The position numbers and the translations under genes were made by a program. From NCBI RefSeq assembly GCF_964204645.1, contig NC_134028.1:24340153-24404152 (forward strand): DNA of 64,000 bases, written 5' to 3'. Below are positions 1 through 11,741 of this stretch, in pieces (the first letter of the stretch is position 1; each line of letters opens with the position of its first letter). The stretch is from Tubulanus polymorphus (lineage: Eukaryota > Nemertea > Palaeonemertea > Tubulaniformes > Tubulanidae). The notes under the pieces are model-generated. The model had not been told where the DNA came from, did not search any database, and was given only the letters and a program-made list of their open reading frames with translations.

Positions 1-2311
1 TTCTACCGCGAATGAGGAATCGTTGTATGCGTAGAATATGATACTGGAAGCCACTCAAGTTCCTTTCAACGAGTCGCAGTACGCATATGTCTTCACGAGG
101 ATTATCCGTCTGAGAGTTTGACGATGGACCATATCATCATCTAGAAATGCTAGTTGGTGGGCATAGTTGTAGATAATCTATTCGCCGGTTCAGAGAAAAT
201 TGACCTTATTTGTTCACGTAGATGATATATGTTCATCATCGAAACCAAGTGTGATATTGTTATATACATGCAAATAAGATATCTTATACACGTCGCAAAT
301 GAAATACAGCAAATTGCAAATTTTTACAATGTTAGACATGTCCTGAATTCGATCAAAATCAGTAATGAAGCTGCACTGATAGGTTGCTGTTTGTTAACAC
401 TGCTATTTCTGATGAATTCTTAATGAAATTCATGTCCGGAAGCGTGACGTGATGAGATTCAACCGTGGGTCCAAGTTTCAGCCGTCATTTCCGAATATTA
501 AATATGGAGCGTGTCTTTCGACAGTTCAGAACATATTGTTAGACCATCTTATAGTCTAGTAGCCGATCTACCGGTTACAACTTCAGACTGGTATAAAGAG
601 TTTAGGCAGTCACGCCTCAGATAACGCCTGACAGATTACTACGAACAGACTATACACCACAGTCTTACATCCCTTTCTTCCCTTTATTTGATCAGTGTAT
701 TAGACAGCATAAGTAATTGTGAAATATATATATATCGATACTTTTTATGCCGTATAAACTCGAATCGCCAAGATTCTACTCGTCGTTTCATTGGGAAGTT
801 CTCGTGTACAGAACAGCGCGCAAGGCCGTCATCGAGTGACAATAACGTAACCCAATGTCGTACATACCCAAAATCTTTTTCTTCGAGAATATTCAAAATC
901 CGACCTATTTGGTCATTCTACAGATTGTGCATCAATGGTTTGCGGAAGGTTTGTTAACCGCCTCGACCCGAGCATGACCTCACAGACCATGCTCACATAA
1001 ATTGGTGATTATATACAACTAAAGAGGTGCCACGACCACGATCTTTTAAGTTTCACCTCATACAACATATGAGCATAGGAATGCGTTACCTAGTTTGATT
1101 CTAACTTCTGCCCGACAAAGATGCAAAACTCAAGCAAGTTCATAAATCCATGTTCGGAAAAGCTAGGTAGATAATGTTCTATGAATTTTGCGAGATAGAT
1201 TTCGCTAGTTTCGTCAAAGCGAAATACAGCTTTGATAAATAGTTACTAAAACACATCGTAATCCGCAAAAAAATAATCTAAAGGTTTATTGAAACCACAA
1301 CCGATCCATTAAACAGATGTTGACTTTCAGGAAACAGCTAGCTCATTGTAGATTGAACTGTTCAATTTTCAACTCTGAGTCTCCACTTGCGGGATTTGTC
1401 TTTGATTTGATTATGACTTTGGAGATTTAAATGATTTCCGTATAATATGTATATGCACGCACTGCATTAACAAGACTGTTCGTAGCTTCATTTCAAATAC
1501 TAGCGTCGTCGTCGCACACGAGATGCGACACTGCAACCACCACACTAGAACAACACCTAATACCTGCACCACCGACTGACTGTGTCAGCTTCATTTGCAT
1601 CGACACCGCGGTCGTTCGTGCGCAGAGTCGCAAATGTTGACGACCGAGTCACAAAACATTTAGGCGAATGAATCTACCTACCCCGTAAATACACATGCTG
1701 CCCGGACATGCTGCGGAGGGAATATCGTTAACGGTAAAAATTCGGTCGTATTTGAAAGATAAGATGAACTAGTCGTCGTCGTTTGCTGATGCAGATATTC
1801 CATTATTGAGGTAAGAACTAATTTTCAGCATGAATGAACGTGTACTGTATACAAATGAACATCGGTAATGATGATAGTAGGCTTAATTTGTTATTGCTAT
1901 TTGGGGTGTACACGGGATGGTAAGTTCAATTTTAGTTCGCTGTATGAAACATGAAAAATATTGGTAACTATTACTCATTTATCAATAAATTATGAGTTTC
2001 TCATTTTCCGTCCGAATTGCGCCTGTATATAGAAATATACATACATTACAGAATATCCCTAGGGTGCATCCTCTATACCGGTACTCTGTAACAGGACAGG
2101 AATCGAAGAGCGCCCACTTGCCTCGGATCTCACGGGACCAATAGATTTTCTACGAATCAATTGTGAATTCCGGGAAAGTCATCGCATTGATTAGTTAAAA
2201 CATTTCAAACATTTGGTCCTCCGGGGCAAGTTTTAATCCGACTCTGTGGCAAGCAGAATCTTCAGGTTGTTTTGTTTAAGTCGGTTAGTTCGGAAATGAG
2301 AGTTTAGTTAC
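1..2311. other. No gene recognised
   Basis: Only short scattered ORFs without splice context or family resemblance. Two chance ORFs overlap around 690-950 on opposite strands. I see no coding exon, RNA gene or clear mobile element here. Confidence 0.5.
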
Positions 2312-2522
2312 CTTCTGGTATAAAATGAAGAATCCTCGAATACTCCGTGTACTGTTCAAAGATCTGTGTTAAATGATGCATTTTGGAATCGTCGCAACTT
2401 GATTTGGACTCGCATCTATGATAATATGCTTCGGCGTTACAAAAGCAGATCAGTTCTTCCACCATGTTGACTACCCTCATCCCGCTCCACATCTTAACAC
2501 AGCGAAATGACCACACCTGTCG
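2312..2522 (-). CDS. Possible internal coding exon, unknown protein
   Basis: The minus strand is open for about 100 codons. Inside it a 211-nt segment is bounded by a plausible acceptor (pyrimidine run plus CCCCAG ending at 2523) and donor (AAG|GTAAC at 2312/2311). The peptide is cysteine- and histidine-bearing, with pieces such as NMVEELICFCNAEAYYHRCE and MHHLTQIFEQYTEYSRILHF, and looks more protein-like than neighbouring ORFs. I do not recognise the family and found no convincing partner exons on either side. It could be an exon of a gene running off the left edge, a relic, or chance. Confidence 0.25.
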
Positions 2523-3666
2523 CTGGGGAAAATCTATCGGACGTGACGACCACATCCGTTCGCCTGCTGCTGTCTGGGGATTAACGGTGTGATTATATGT
2601 TCTTGGCTGCAAACGACTATTTTCTGAGATTGATCACAAAAATGCATTATCGCCCCATTGTCATTTTGCCATTTGGCTTTTTCTTTTCCGCCAGGACTTT
2701 GGTCTGTCGAGGGACCGGAAGTTTCCTGTGGCCAGTAATGGTACCTTATCTGGCAGTAATGAAAAAGGGTACAAAATAAACTGCCATCTATTTTTTTCTG
2801 CCAAGCTACAAGCAAATTAGGTATTAAGAAATTTAGGAAATTGACTTACTGGCGGGGGGACCAGTAGCTCAAAGGGGGTTTAAGTTATAAGTAAAAAGGT
2901 AAAAAAGTTGACTGGGCTTTAACGTACATGATAAAGCATAGACTATTGCTATATATCACCATTCCGATGATAATAAATACGACTCTCGTGATAAAGAAAG
3001 TTGACATTATTTAGTGCCATATAGATTATTACCCCAGCTGTCGAAGCCTGGGGCCACGCTAATTTTTTACATATTGCCATTTTCATTCGACGACAGGAAC
3101 GCAATACAACATTTGCTTCCCTTGGTAATTAAGAACACGGTCTTCTGTTTTATCCCATTTTTTACGACAGTTACATTTCTGCGAAGCTATGTGCGTATAC
3201 ATATATTTACATACGTTTCTTATTGAATAACACGACATTATATAACACTATGAACTCATTCCTTCTTCTTCACGTGTATTTCGCAAATACATAATTTAGA
3301 CTATGATTGTTCTTGGGTTTCTTAGAATCTGTATATACATGTTATATCATTCAGTAGGCAATTCTATTGCCACTAGTTGCACAGCCACGGCTTAGATCTG
3401 TAAATCTAATGAGTCTTCCGCGTGTGCAACCAAGCCTTCGTAAATATTCAGCATATTTCGGGGGATTGCGTCTCTTGAGAAACTAATTCATAAACACTCT
3501 GCAAAAGGAGTGATAACTGAAGCTAAGCCTCCACTGTGGGTCTTCGACCCCACAGAGCGGTAATCAAATTCATTAAGGCACATCTTAGTTCTTAGCGCTT
3601 GCATAATTAGCTTTTACATAATACGTGTGAAATGGACTGGTAATCCATTTATCAGCTATATATGAA

Positions 3667-3896
3667 TCTCTCCCTCTCCTCTCCCTCTCCCTCTCCCTCT
3701 CCCTCTCCCTCTCCCTCTCCCTCTCCCTCTCCCTCTCCCTCTCCCTCTCCCTCTCCCTCTCCCTCTCCCTCTCCCTCTCCCTCTCCCTCTCCCTCTCCCT
3801 CTCCCTCTCCCTCTCCCTCTCCCTCTCCCTCTCCCTCTCCCTCTCCCTCTCCCTCTCCCTCTCCCTCTCCCTCTCCCTCTCCCTCTCCCTCTCCCC
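3667..3896. repeat. (CCCTCT)n hexanucleotide array
   Basis: About 230 bp of nearly perfect CTCTCC hexamers, roughly 38 copies, all pyrimidine on the plus strand. It translates as Ser-Pro or Arg-Glu dipeptides in the two long ORFs that cross it; both are artefacts of the repeat. Being a mirror-type polypurine/polypyrimidine tract, it could form triplex (H-)DNA. Confidence 0.95.
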
Positions 3897-4763
3897 CTGT
3901 GAATTTGACAAATTCGTCGAAACTGTGTGTCTAAATGGGAATTATTGTAACGTATGTGTGTGGGCTACATCTCTGGCTAAACCTCGGGGACTGAATGCAT
4001 GATATCTTAATTGTGAAATCAGAATAATTGATTTCATGTTCACTTCTCTATGAACTCCATCGCGCGACCCATATCAGTCATTCTCGATTCTCGTGTTCCT
4101 AGCCGCCAGTGTACAGTCCATTTTTCACTTCGACGCGTCGGATTTTACGATCGAGAAGAAATTAATTATCAAAGCGAACGAGACAATCGTTCGGATTTCT
4201 GTAAAACGCGGGGACCATTAATCATTCCTGCCGATAGTATTACCTTATCTCCGCGATGGGATTCAAGCAGGTGGCGGTGATCTATACAGTTTTACCAGTT
4301 TCCCGTATTATCTAGGTACTTTCGTCCATCTACCAGTTTCAATTGGAAGTTTATGGTTACACCAGATTTATGGTTCAGATTTCGACTGAAACGATTCGAA
4401 TTTCTATCTTATATCTATAACAACAGACGCGCACACCATTGGTGCCATTAACTATTGAGATCGCAATCATTTAATTCCGATAAGCTCAGGTCATTTACAT
4501 GATATGACAATTAGAGCATAATTTATTGATTTACCCACAGAAGAAAATAAAAAAGGCACATTTTTTACGGATAAAACATTAACTGAATGTTTTTATAACA
4601 ATAATGAGACTAACATACACAACATTTCTTAATTCATATTCGTTTTAGAGTTGCATTAGAACTTTGAATTTGAAAGGAGTCGGATTAGCAAAAAAAGAAA
4701 TTAGGAGGGATTAACTCTAGGGTCATTGTTGCTAGTAACACCGTACGTGTTTTACGGTCCATG

Positions 4764-4862
4764 GTTAAGCCCGACGCACACGACGCACGGAAACATGGAA
4801 ACGCAGAAACAGAGAAACGCGAAATCAAACATGCTCGGAAACATGTGAGCTTGTTTCGGGTA
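4764..4862. mobile_element. MITE fragment, GCCCGACGC-terminus family
   Basis: Begins TTAAGCCCGACGCACACGAC and runs through purine-rich GGAAACA repeats to about 4862. It matches the left half of the complete foldbacks at 28.6, 35.5 and 42.5 kb, but the right terminal repeat is missing, so this copy is truncated. Confidence 0.55.
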
Positions 4863-6308
4863 TTATCAGCCAGAAGAGGTAACTGAGTTTAAACACCACA
4901 CGTCACATAATTATCGAAGAGTAGCGTTAATTTCCATTTATCAACCACACATCTAGCTGCTAATGACCTTTCCAGAACTGTTTGTTTCGTAAGTTTCTAC
5001 GAAGAAGTCTGAGAACGGCTTACATGGAAATACGCTTCTTCTATGGAAGCCGTCGATATTCAACAACTTTCGGAAAAACCCCATATCGGGCAAATATTCG
5101 TCTGGTATAACCTGTCATCTAGTAGTCTGCAAATATTCGACGATTCAAATCAAGCCGTCATCGGAGTAAGATATTCCACGCATATCGTTCAATAATCTAA
5201 AAAATAAGCACTGCATCATATAGCGCTTGGCAGACGACACGAGAACACAAGCATAAACACTTTTAAACCCCCCTTCTTAGTATATTATGTAATGATGACT
5301 AGATGTGACGGATGAATACAATTAGCGGCTATGCTTGCCTACGGTAACCTGATCAGCTACTCCCGAGATTCATCTTCACAGAACGGAGTGAACGTTGGTC
5401 AATGATGCAGCATCTACAGCCGTCACGAAGGAAGCACGGAAGAAGGTCAATTGCTTAGTTTTAGGATTGGGTATATAACCATTCCGGTTCTTATTTACCA
5501 TCAAACCTGAACCGGCAAGGCACCAAAATCGCCTGCCACCCCCTTCCCCATTTGTGTTCGCATTCGTAGGAGTTGCGGTAGGCGGCAACCACGTCTCGAC
5601 CCGGGCGTCTTGCCAAGTGATGCTGGCAAAGGACTTGGTTTTGGTTTCATTCACCAACGCGTAATACACTATCGAACGGTTTTAGCTTGAACTCGTCACT
5701 GGTTAAATAGAAACCAGTGACATGCCAGAGCAACGGACGGTGTTCTCAACGATCATTAAATCTAATTATCAAACCATACGTTCCGTCGGTAATGTTTGTC
5801 GACAGCTGATCCATGTAGATATGATTTGAAGTGCGTCCTGCGCCGGAGACGAGAACATCTTTTTCTCCCTCTTTCTCCATCGCGCGGTGCTTGTCATATT
5901 CAATAAAGTCGTCGCCTAGCCTTTCTTTGTAACGCGGACATATAGTTACAGCCCAACTTTAGTTTTACGCTATAACTTAGCCTCGGTCAACGTATTGGCA
6001 TTTACCTAAGGGCGCTTCACAATGTACTACACCTAGCACATTAAGTTTTACCCTGCCTGATTATAAGCGATTTCTCCTCTCCTCATAAAAAGAAAATAAA
6101 TTAGCTACTAGTAGATCCCTCGACCTAGTAAACAACTAAATGGTTGGCAATCTTATGACATGCGTTTAGTAACCTTTTATGTGAGTAACCTGGATGTATT
6201 GTTTGAGTCCGGGTCCGTCTTTCAGTCATCCATGGACTGTTGAGTCCACGAGTCATCCAACCACATTTCAACGCAATTTGAATAATCACCATCTGTGTAA
6301 ATAAACAG

Positions 6309-6406
6309 TTTTATAGGTTGGTTATTCTTTTTAACTAGGGGGCTAATTCAATTCGTTTTCAATTGACTTAACCCCCTGGCTAAAGTCGGGTCTATAAAAC
6401 CAGTCA
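6309..6406. mobile_element. Foldback (palindromic) element, family 1
   Basis: An imperfect inverted repeat. The left arm starts TTTTATAGGTTGGTTATTC and carries AACTAGGGGGCTAA; the right arm carries TTAACCCCCTGGCTAAAG and ends GGGTCTATAAAACCAG. The loop region is AATTCGTTTTCAATT. It shares arms and loop with the element at 7002-7119, so the two form one family. Confidence 0.6.
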
Positions 6407-7001
6407 ATTAGCGCTCGGGTTAATCATAAAATTGGGCCTTGAAGTTTACAATAAGGTTTCTCGTAAATCTCGTTAATATTTTCTCCTGTTTCTCACGCGG
6501 ATCGGTGAGTGCAGCGATGTAATTTTAGAATTGAACTCAGTTTGTTCGTAACGCTTTGATTGAGTGCGTTGTCCCTTGAGAAATCCGATACACATATTTT
6601 CCTGCCGCTCGCGAACACGGGCCTAGTTTGATATTAATTCCACCCGAAGGAACCGTCGATAATTTCGTAATTAATGGCTGCATCAGAAATCACCTGCAGT
6701 TGACGCAGTGAACGATTACGGGACTAATCAACCAAAACGTTTCAGTTTTACTCGAGGATTTTCGTGTCAAGTTTCAATTAACGAAACCGAGTCGTTTTTT
6801 TTCGTTTTCAGACTTGTATCGACCGTCACAGCGTATAACATACGGGACCGTCGAGCGCACGCGGTTCATCTCAAGTAAAATAGTCTCAATCGATTTCCAA
6901 TTGGCGGCCTGTGAATAAGGTCTATTACTAATAGAGAATTTCTTCACTTGACGTCGCCAGAGGACGTTCCACTTATTGGCTTGTGTCATGAACGCGCGCC
7001 C

Positions 7002-7119
7002 GAGCCCAGGGGCCGGTTTTATAGACTGGTATTTACTTTAACCCGGGGGCTAACTTAATTCATTTTCAATTGAGTTAGCTCCCGGGTTAAAGATAATACC
7101 AGTCTATAAAACCGGGCTC
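7002..7119. mobile_element. Foldback (palindromic) element, family 1, near-perfect copy
   Basis: A long inverted repeat. The left arm GGTTTTATAGACTGGTATT followed by AACCCGGGGGCTAA pairs with the right arm TTAGCTCCCGGGTTAAAG and ATACCAGTCTATAAAACCG. The loop TTCATTTTCAATTGA matches the element 600 bp upstream. The short length and lack of an ORF suggest a non-autonomous foldback MITE. Confidence 0.7.
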
Positions 7120-8610
7120 AGGATTGTATAGATTAAGAAATAATCGCATGGGCAGGCAGATAAATGACTTGTGGGATGAATAATCTACACCATTATAAAT
7201 CTGCCTCATGCAATTTTCGTTTGTTGTGTCGGTATGTTCGCCTTTATGAATGTATAATTCTCAAATATCGCTGCTGCTGCCATCAGACTGACGGAATTAG
7301 TTGTAATTAACTCTTGCCAGAAGACAGTGTCTATTCATGTCTGTTGTTAATGAGCTATGAACCTAATTTCACCAGTTCTAAACACATGACATGCCCGGCA
7401 GCCCGGTAGACTCGATGCACCCGTGACGACACCCGGAAATTTCTCATTTTAAGGTCGAGGACAAACTAAGGACCCTACGTATTCACATTTTATAAGTGAA
7501 TCATCGCCCGTACTGGATAGATTCTCAATACCGTAAAAATCTAAATGATATTTTGAGTATTTTTGTTCATGGATTTTTATGAACCAGTCCTCCTTTATTC
7601 AACGAATTGTAAGTCATGGCGAAATTCGGTTTTCGTAGCTATTTGACTAAATGTCGCAACTAACCGAATTTCAGAGTGTCGGCCATCTTGAAACTAGGTC
7701 CGAACTACAGCGACTGCACTCGTTGCGTGGTTCGCTGTTTCCAGACTATAGTTCTAACTAACCGATATTCGATTTCACCTAGTTCGACTATAGTCGACTA
7801 ATCCCTCTAATTGAAGATAAAACAAAAATCTATGACGAGTTACTTGAATATTTCCGGCGGAAGAAATCGGTGCAAACCATTTTCTGAGGTAAAAAAAACA
7901 CGGATATACGTAACCGCCATAATATTCTTCCTATAAACCAAAGGTTAATCCGATATGAAACCTGAAAATGTTGCAGCGCAGTTTGTAGCGATGACGACCG
8001 GTCGGTGTAAAAAAAATGGACAAACAACAACGCACCGATCTACGCGATAGCTGGAACTTAAAAAAGAAATCGAGGCAGATTTTATAAGTAATGCGATACG
8101 AGTGCTTTTACTGCCGTGAAGACAAAACCTCCACCATGGCTCAGTTTTTGTCAACCAGCAAAGCTTCTACTAATGTATAAAAAGAAGTATCTTTGTGACG
8201 GATTATGCATCGCATATTATTATTCTCTGATCAATCGCGATATATCTTGCTGTTTCCATCAACAGTACTAGACTCGTTCAAATCGACATGAAGCGGGTTG
8301 AAGTTTTGACGGTCATTGCTATTGTAGCTTTTGGAAGTGTGGGATGTAAAAGTGCACACAGTTTCACTGTTATAAGTTAAGGTTTGACTTTAGATTCGTT
8401 GTCGAATGAACTAATCTACCACGTACTATAAAGTCATATCTAACGAAGAAACGTAGAATGGAGTCCTAGTCCAGTATAGCGGCTTTCGTCATCTACGGTT
8501 TCATGCTTCTTCAAAAGCAGAATAAGCCAAATGCTATATAAGCAACAGTGAGCAATGTCTATAGCATAGTCAGAGCCAGTGATAGCCAATGAAGGATGGA
8601 TATTGTTCTA

Positions 8611-9077
8611 CACCTGGTGGATCCTCGATTGCCACAGTTAGTAGTTCGATCGCTGCAGTCGTACTCCGCTATGTCCATCAAACTAGAGACACCTGGTGGA
8701 TCCTCGCTTGCCACAGTTAGTAGTTCGATCGCTGCAGTCGTACTCCGCTATGTCCATCAAACTAGAGACACCTGGTGGATCCTCGCTTGCCACAGTTAGT
8801 AGTTCGATTGCTGCAGTCGTACTCCGCGTCGTCCATCAAACTAGAGACACCTGGTTGATCCTCGCTTGCCACAGTTAGTAGTTCGATCGCTGCAGTCGTA
8901 CTCCGCGTCGTCCATCAAACTAGAGACACCTGGTGGATCCTCGCTTGCCACAGTTAGTAGTTCGATTGCTGCAGTCGTACTCCGCGTCGTCCATCAAACT
9001 AGAGACACCTGGTGGATCCTCGCTTGCTACAGTTAGTAGTTCGATTGCTGCAGTCGTACTCCGCTACGTCCATCAAG
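8611..9077. repeat. 79-bp minisatellite, 6 copies
   Basis: Units begin CACCTGGTGGATCCTCGCTT at 8611, 8690, 8769, 8848, 8927 and 9006, a strict 79-bp period. Copies differ by a few substitutions, for example GCTATGTCC versus GCGTCGTCC. Because 79 is not a multiple of three, the array reads in rotating frames and gives repetitive ORFs that are not genes. The segment TGGATCCTCGCTTGCCAC is the complement of a short motif dispersed elsewhere in the window. Confidence 0.93.
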
Positions 9078-9099
9078 ACGGTTATTCTAAAAAAATGCC

Positions 9100-11480
9100 T
9101 CCCTCGCGTGAAAAATTGATTACGGTTTAAATGCCAAAAGCAATTTACTCGCTATGTCGGCGATTTCGCGATGGATTCGTCGTCATTTATTAATGTCCAT
9201 TCATGCGTCGCGTTGGAGGAGCAGGTGTTCTCGAATCTCATCGTGTGTAGGAAATATCCATCGTCGCTGCGACTACAGGTTTCTTGAAAACAAATTATGA
9301 CAGCTAATCGAAAATAAAAACGAATCTGAAGTTTCGGCACCTTTTGGATATCACGCGTAGTAATGATATTGCTCGTATTTTCAAGACCGACTTTAAATTG
9401 TTAGATTGGCTACGGACTAAAACTGGCTTTTCTTGTCTTAGCCTTAAAACAGTAAAACGCTAGGTTTCCATACAGTGACAGCTACATCGCTATTTTTCAA
9501 TAGGAGAAAAACCCGCAATAAAAGAAATTCTTGGAAATCGAATTTCTTATGAAAATGGCCTAAAGTATCTCAGTCGAAACGTTAACATTGACTCATAGTT
9601 TCATCCATTGTGGGGTTTTCTTCAAAATCACAAGCTGTTTTAAAGGCACAAAATGGTCATTGCTAAAGACGACCCTATCGTTTTCAACTTCCGCGATTCG
9701 GAGCAATTCTGGTTCTCGAACGAAAATTCAACCTACACCAGGGGGCAGGTCCCGGAAAAAAGCATCCATATTGTCTGAGAAGCTAAGGTTTTTCTTTCCC
9801 AAAGACATGCTATTAGTTTGATTGATCGATAGGAAGTTAATAATGACTTTCTGAGACGCATTTCCAATTCAAAAATCTGGCTTGAAAGAAAATCTATCGT
9901 AAACATTTCAAGATTTCAAGATGTGAAACGACGACGTTTGAAACGCGTTTTTAAATTCATGTTTTCTGATATGAGAACCAAGAAATCACAAAATAGAAAT
10001 ACGATTTATCGATATCACGATATCTTGTTTATTCAGTTGTCATCAAATTTTACGACTGAATTTTTATAACATTTCATTTTCAGTCTACGGAAGCTGATGT
10101 TTTTTTAGCTTTGCTTGAATGAATTTTGATCGTCTGCGAACTTAAAACACTGAAGCTTGCTCTGTTTTTCGTTGCGTCATAACTTCCTATAAAATCGTAA
10201 CGCGTGCGAAACAGCTTCCGAGATATCGAACAATTCAAGTCCTGGGACGAATGATAAGAATCATAATTGTTCGATTTAACAAATGTAAAAATATTTAGGA
10301 TAGCTCGGGCGGTCTAGAATTATGGTCTTAAAGAGGAACGGTTGTAGATAAAAGTACTCAAATGTTCAACATTGTCATCGACTATTCTAGTCAATTAACA
10401 ATCGTGTGGTTTTTATGTTTAAAACGTTTCGGTTTAGCAATTGAACTTCTTTGCGTGTAGTAGTGACAGGGAATACAGAGCGCGATTTCCTTTGAGATAA
10501 ATTTTACCGAACGTTTTAATAGGCTTTCGTTGAGCAATACCACCAGGGAGCAAGCTAGGCGCTGAAATTGTCGACTACAATCATTGGTGACAAATAAACT
10601 ACTGTTTGTATCATATGAAGCTGTGTCTGACTGATGCGCTTGAGTCAGTACGTTTTTTTCAATTGTGACTTTATTCTTCCTTTATAGGCTTTATAAGTAT
10701 TTGCAGACTTGTCAATCGTCGGTTTTTCTCGATGGTCATAAATCTAATTTCGCTCGTAAACGATACAGTAAATTTTCGGTAGACTGAATTAACGTCCATC
10801 TGCCTCGGCGACATGTTGGATGTAAGCACATGTCACCCGGAAATTCACAACAAAAATAACCATTGAAACTGAGACACTCTGGAACGATAATATAGAAACT
10901 CTAGACTACAGTACAAATTATATCATCCGCTTTTCTATATTGTATACAACGACGATAGGTCGAAAAGATTCCTTGAAAGATGCGGCGTAATGTCCCAAAT
11001 ATAGTTTAGAATTTTAAATCTTTTTCTGGAATTATTATGAGATCTTTCACACACACAAAGGTTACACATGTTGATTCAAAACTAGTAACGAGATATCAGA
11101 CTGATAGTGATATCCGCAACAACAGCAGTAGCTGCAGGGGTGGTATCTTGTTTTTTATTGCATCACATTGTTCGGGTATTAATAAGATCTTGATTCGACT
11201 GCGATCTTGTCACAAGGCTGTTGCACACGAAACGATCCTAACGACAGAAACCGACGAGAATTGAATACTCACACCATCGATTAGCTAAATACTCGAACTT
11301 ACAGTAGAACTAGCTGATGATTTTCTGCTCTTAGCTTTTTCGTCATATTTACACAACTGTCGCGAGGTTTATTCATAGTCAACAACTCATTCATTCAATC
11401 AATATTTATCATTATTCTCACAACTTTGTAAAGTAATAACTAAGATGATTGAATACGAAAAATCCAAAATATAACGAACG
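9100..11480. other. No gene recognised
   Basis: AT-rich sequence with short ORFs only. I see no exon with convincing splice sites and no large repeat. It lies downstream (3') of the minus-strand TIMP-A gene, whose AATAAA signal is near 11509. Confidence 0.5.
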
Positions 11481-11503
11481 ACTTATAAACAGAAAAGTTT
11501 TAG

Positions 11504-11509
11504 TTTATT
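11504..11509 (-). terminator. Polyadenylation signal of TIMP-A
   Basis: TTTATT on the plus strand is AATAAA on the gene strand, about 235 nt after the stop codon. It is conserved in the TIMP-B copy at 21607-21612, and recognisable homology between the copies begins here. Confidence 0.6.
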
Positions 11510-11741
11510 GCATCGGATAAGTTCGTTCAAATATCTCCCAGTATCTAGATTCAAAACTAAAGAATTTGTGTCAAATGTATTTTGAAAAAGGTCTCTCTAT
11601 CTGTACGTAAATTCTTGGAATTATGCTGTGTTTATATGAAATGGTTCTCGTTTTAAGTTTTGATAATGGTCATATTACAATCATGATATCATTATACGGT
11701 TATTATCATGATATATACGATGATATCATCATTCAAGAGAC

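Noticed and set aside
3585-3934. Long Arg-Glu and Ser-Pro ORFs
   Set aside because: They only translate the (CCCTCT)n array, and neither flank shows coding character.
5376-5669. 97-codon minus-strand ORF
   Set aside because: No recognisable family, low-complexity middle and no splice context.
8596-9130. Overlapping repetitive ORFs of 60-67 aa
   Set aside because: They come from the 79-bp minisatellite read in rotating frames; the unit is not a multiple of three.
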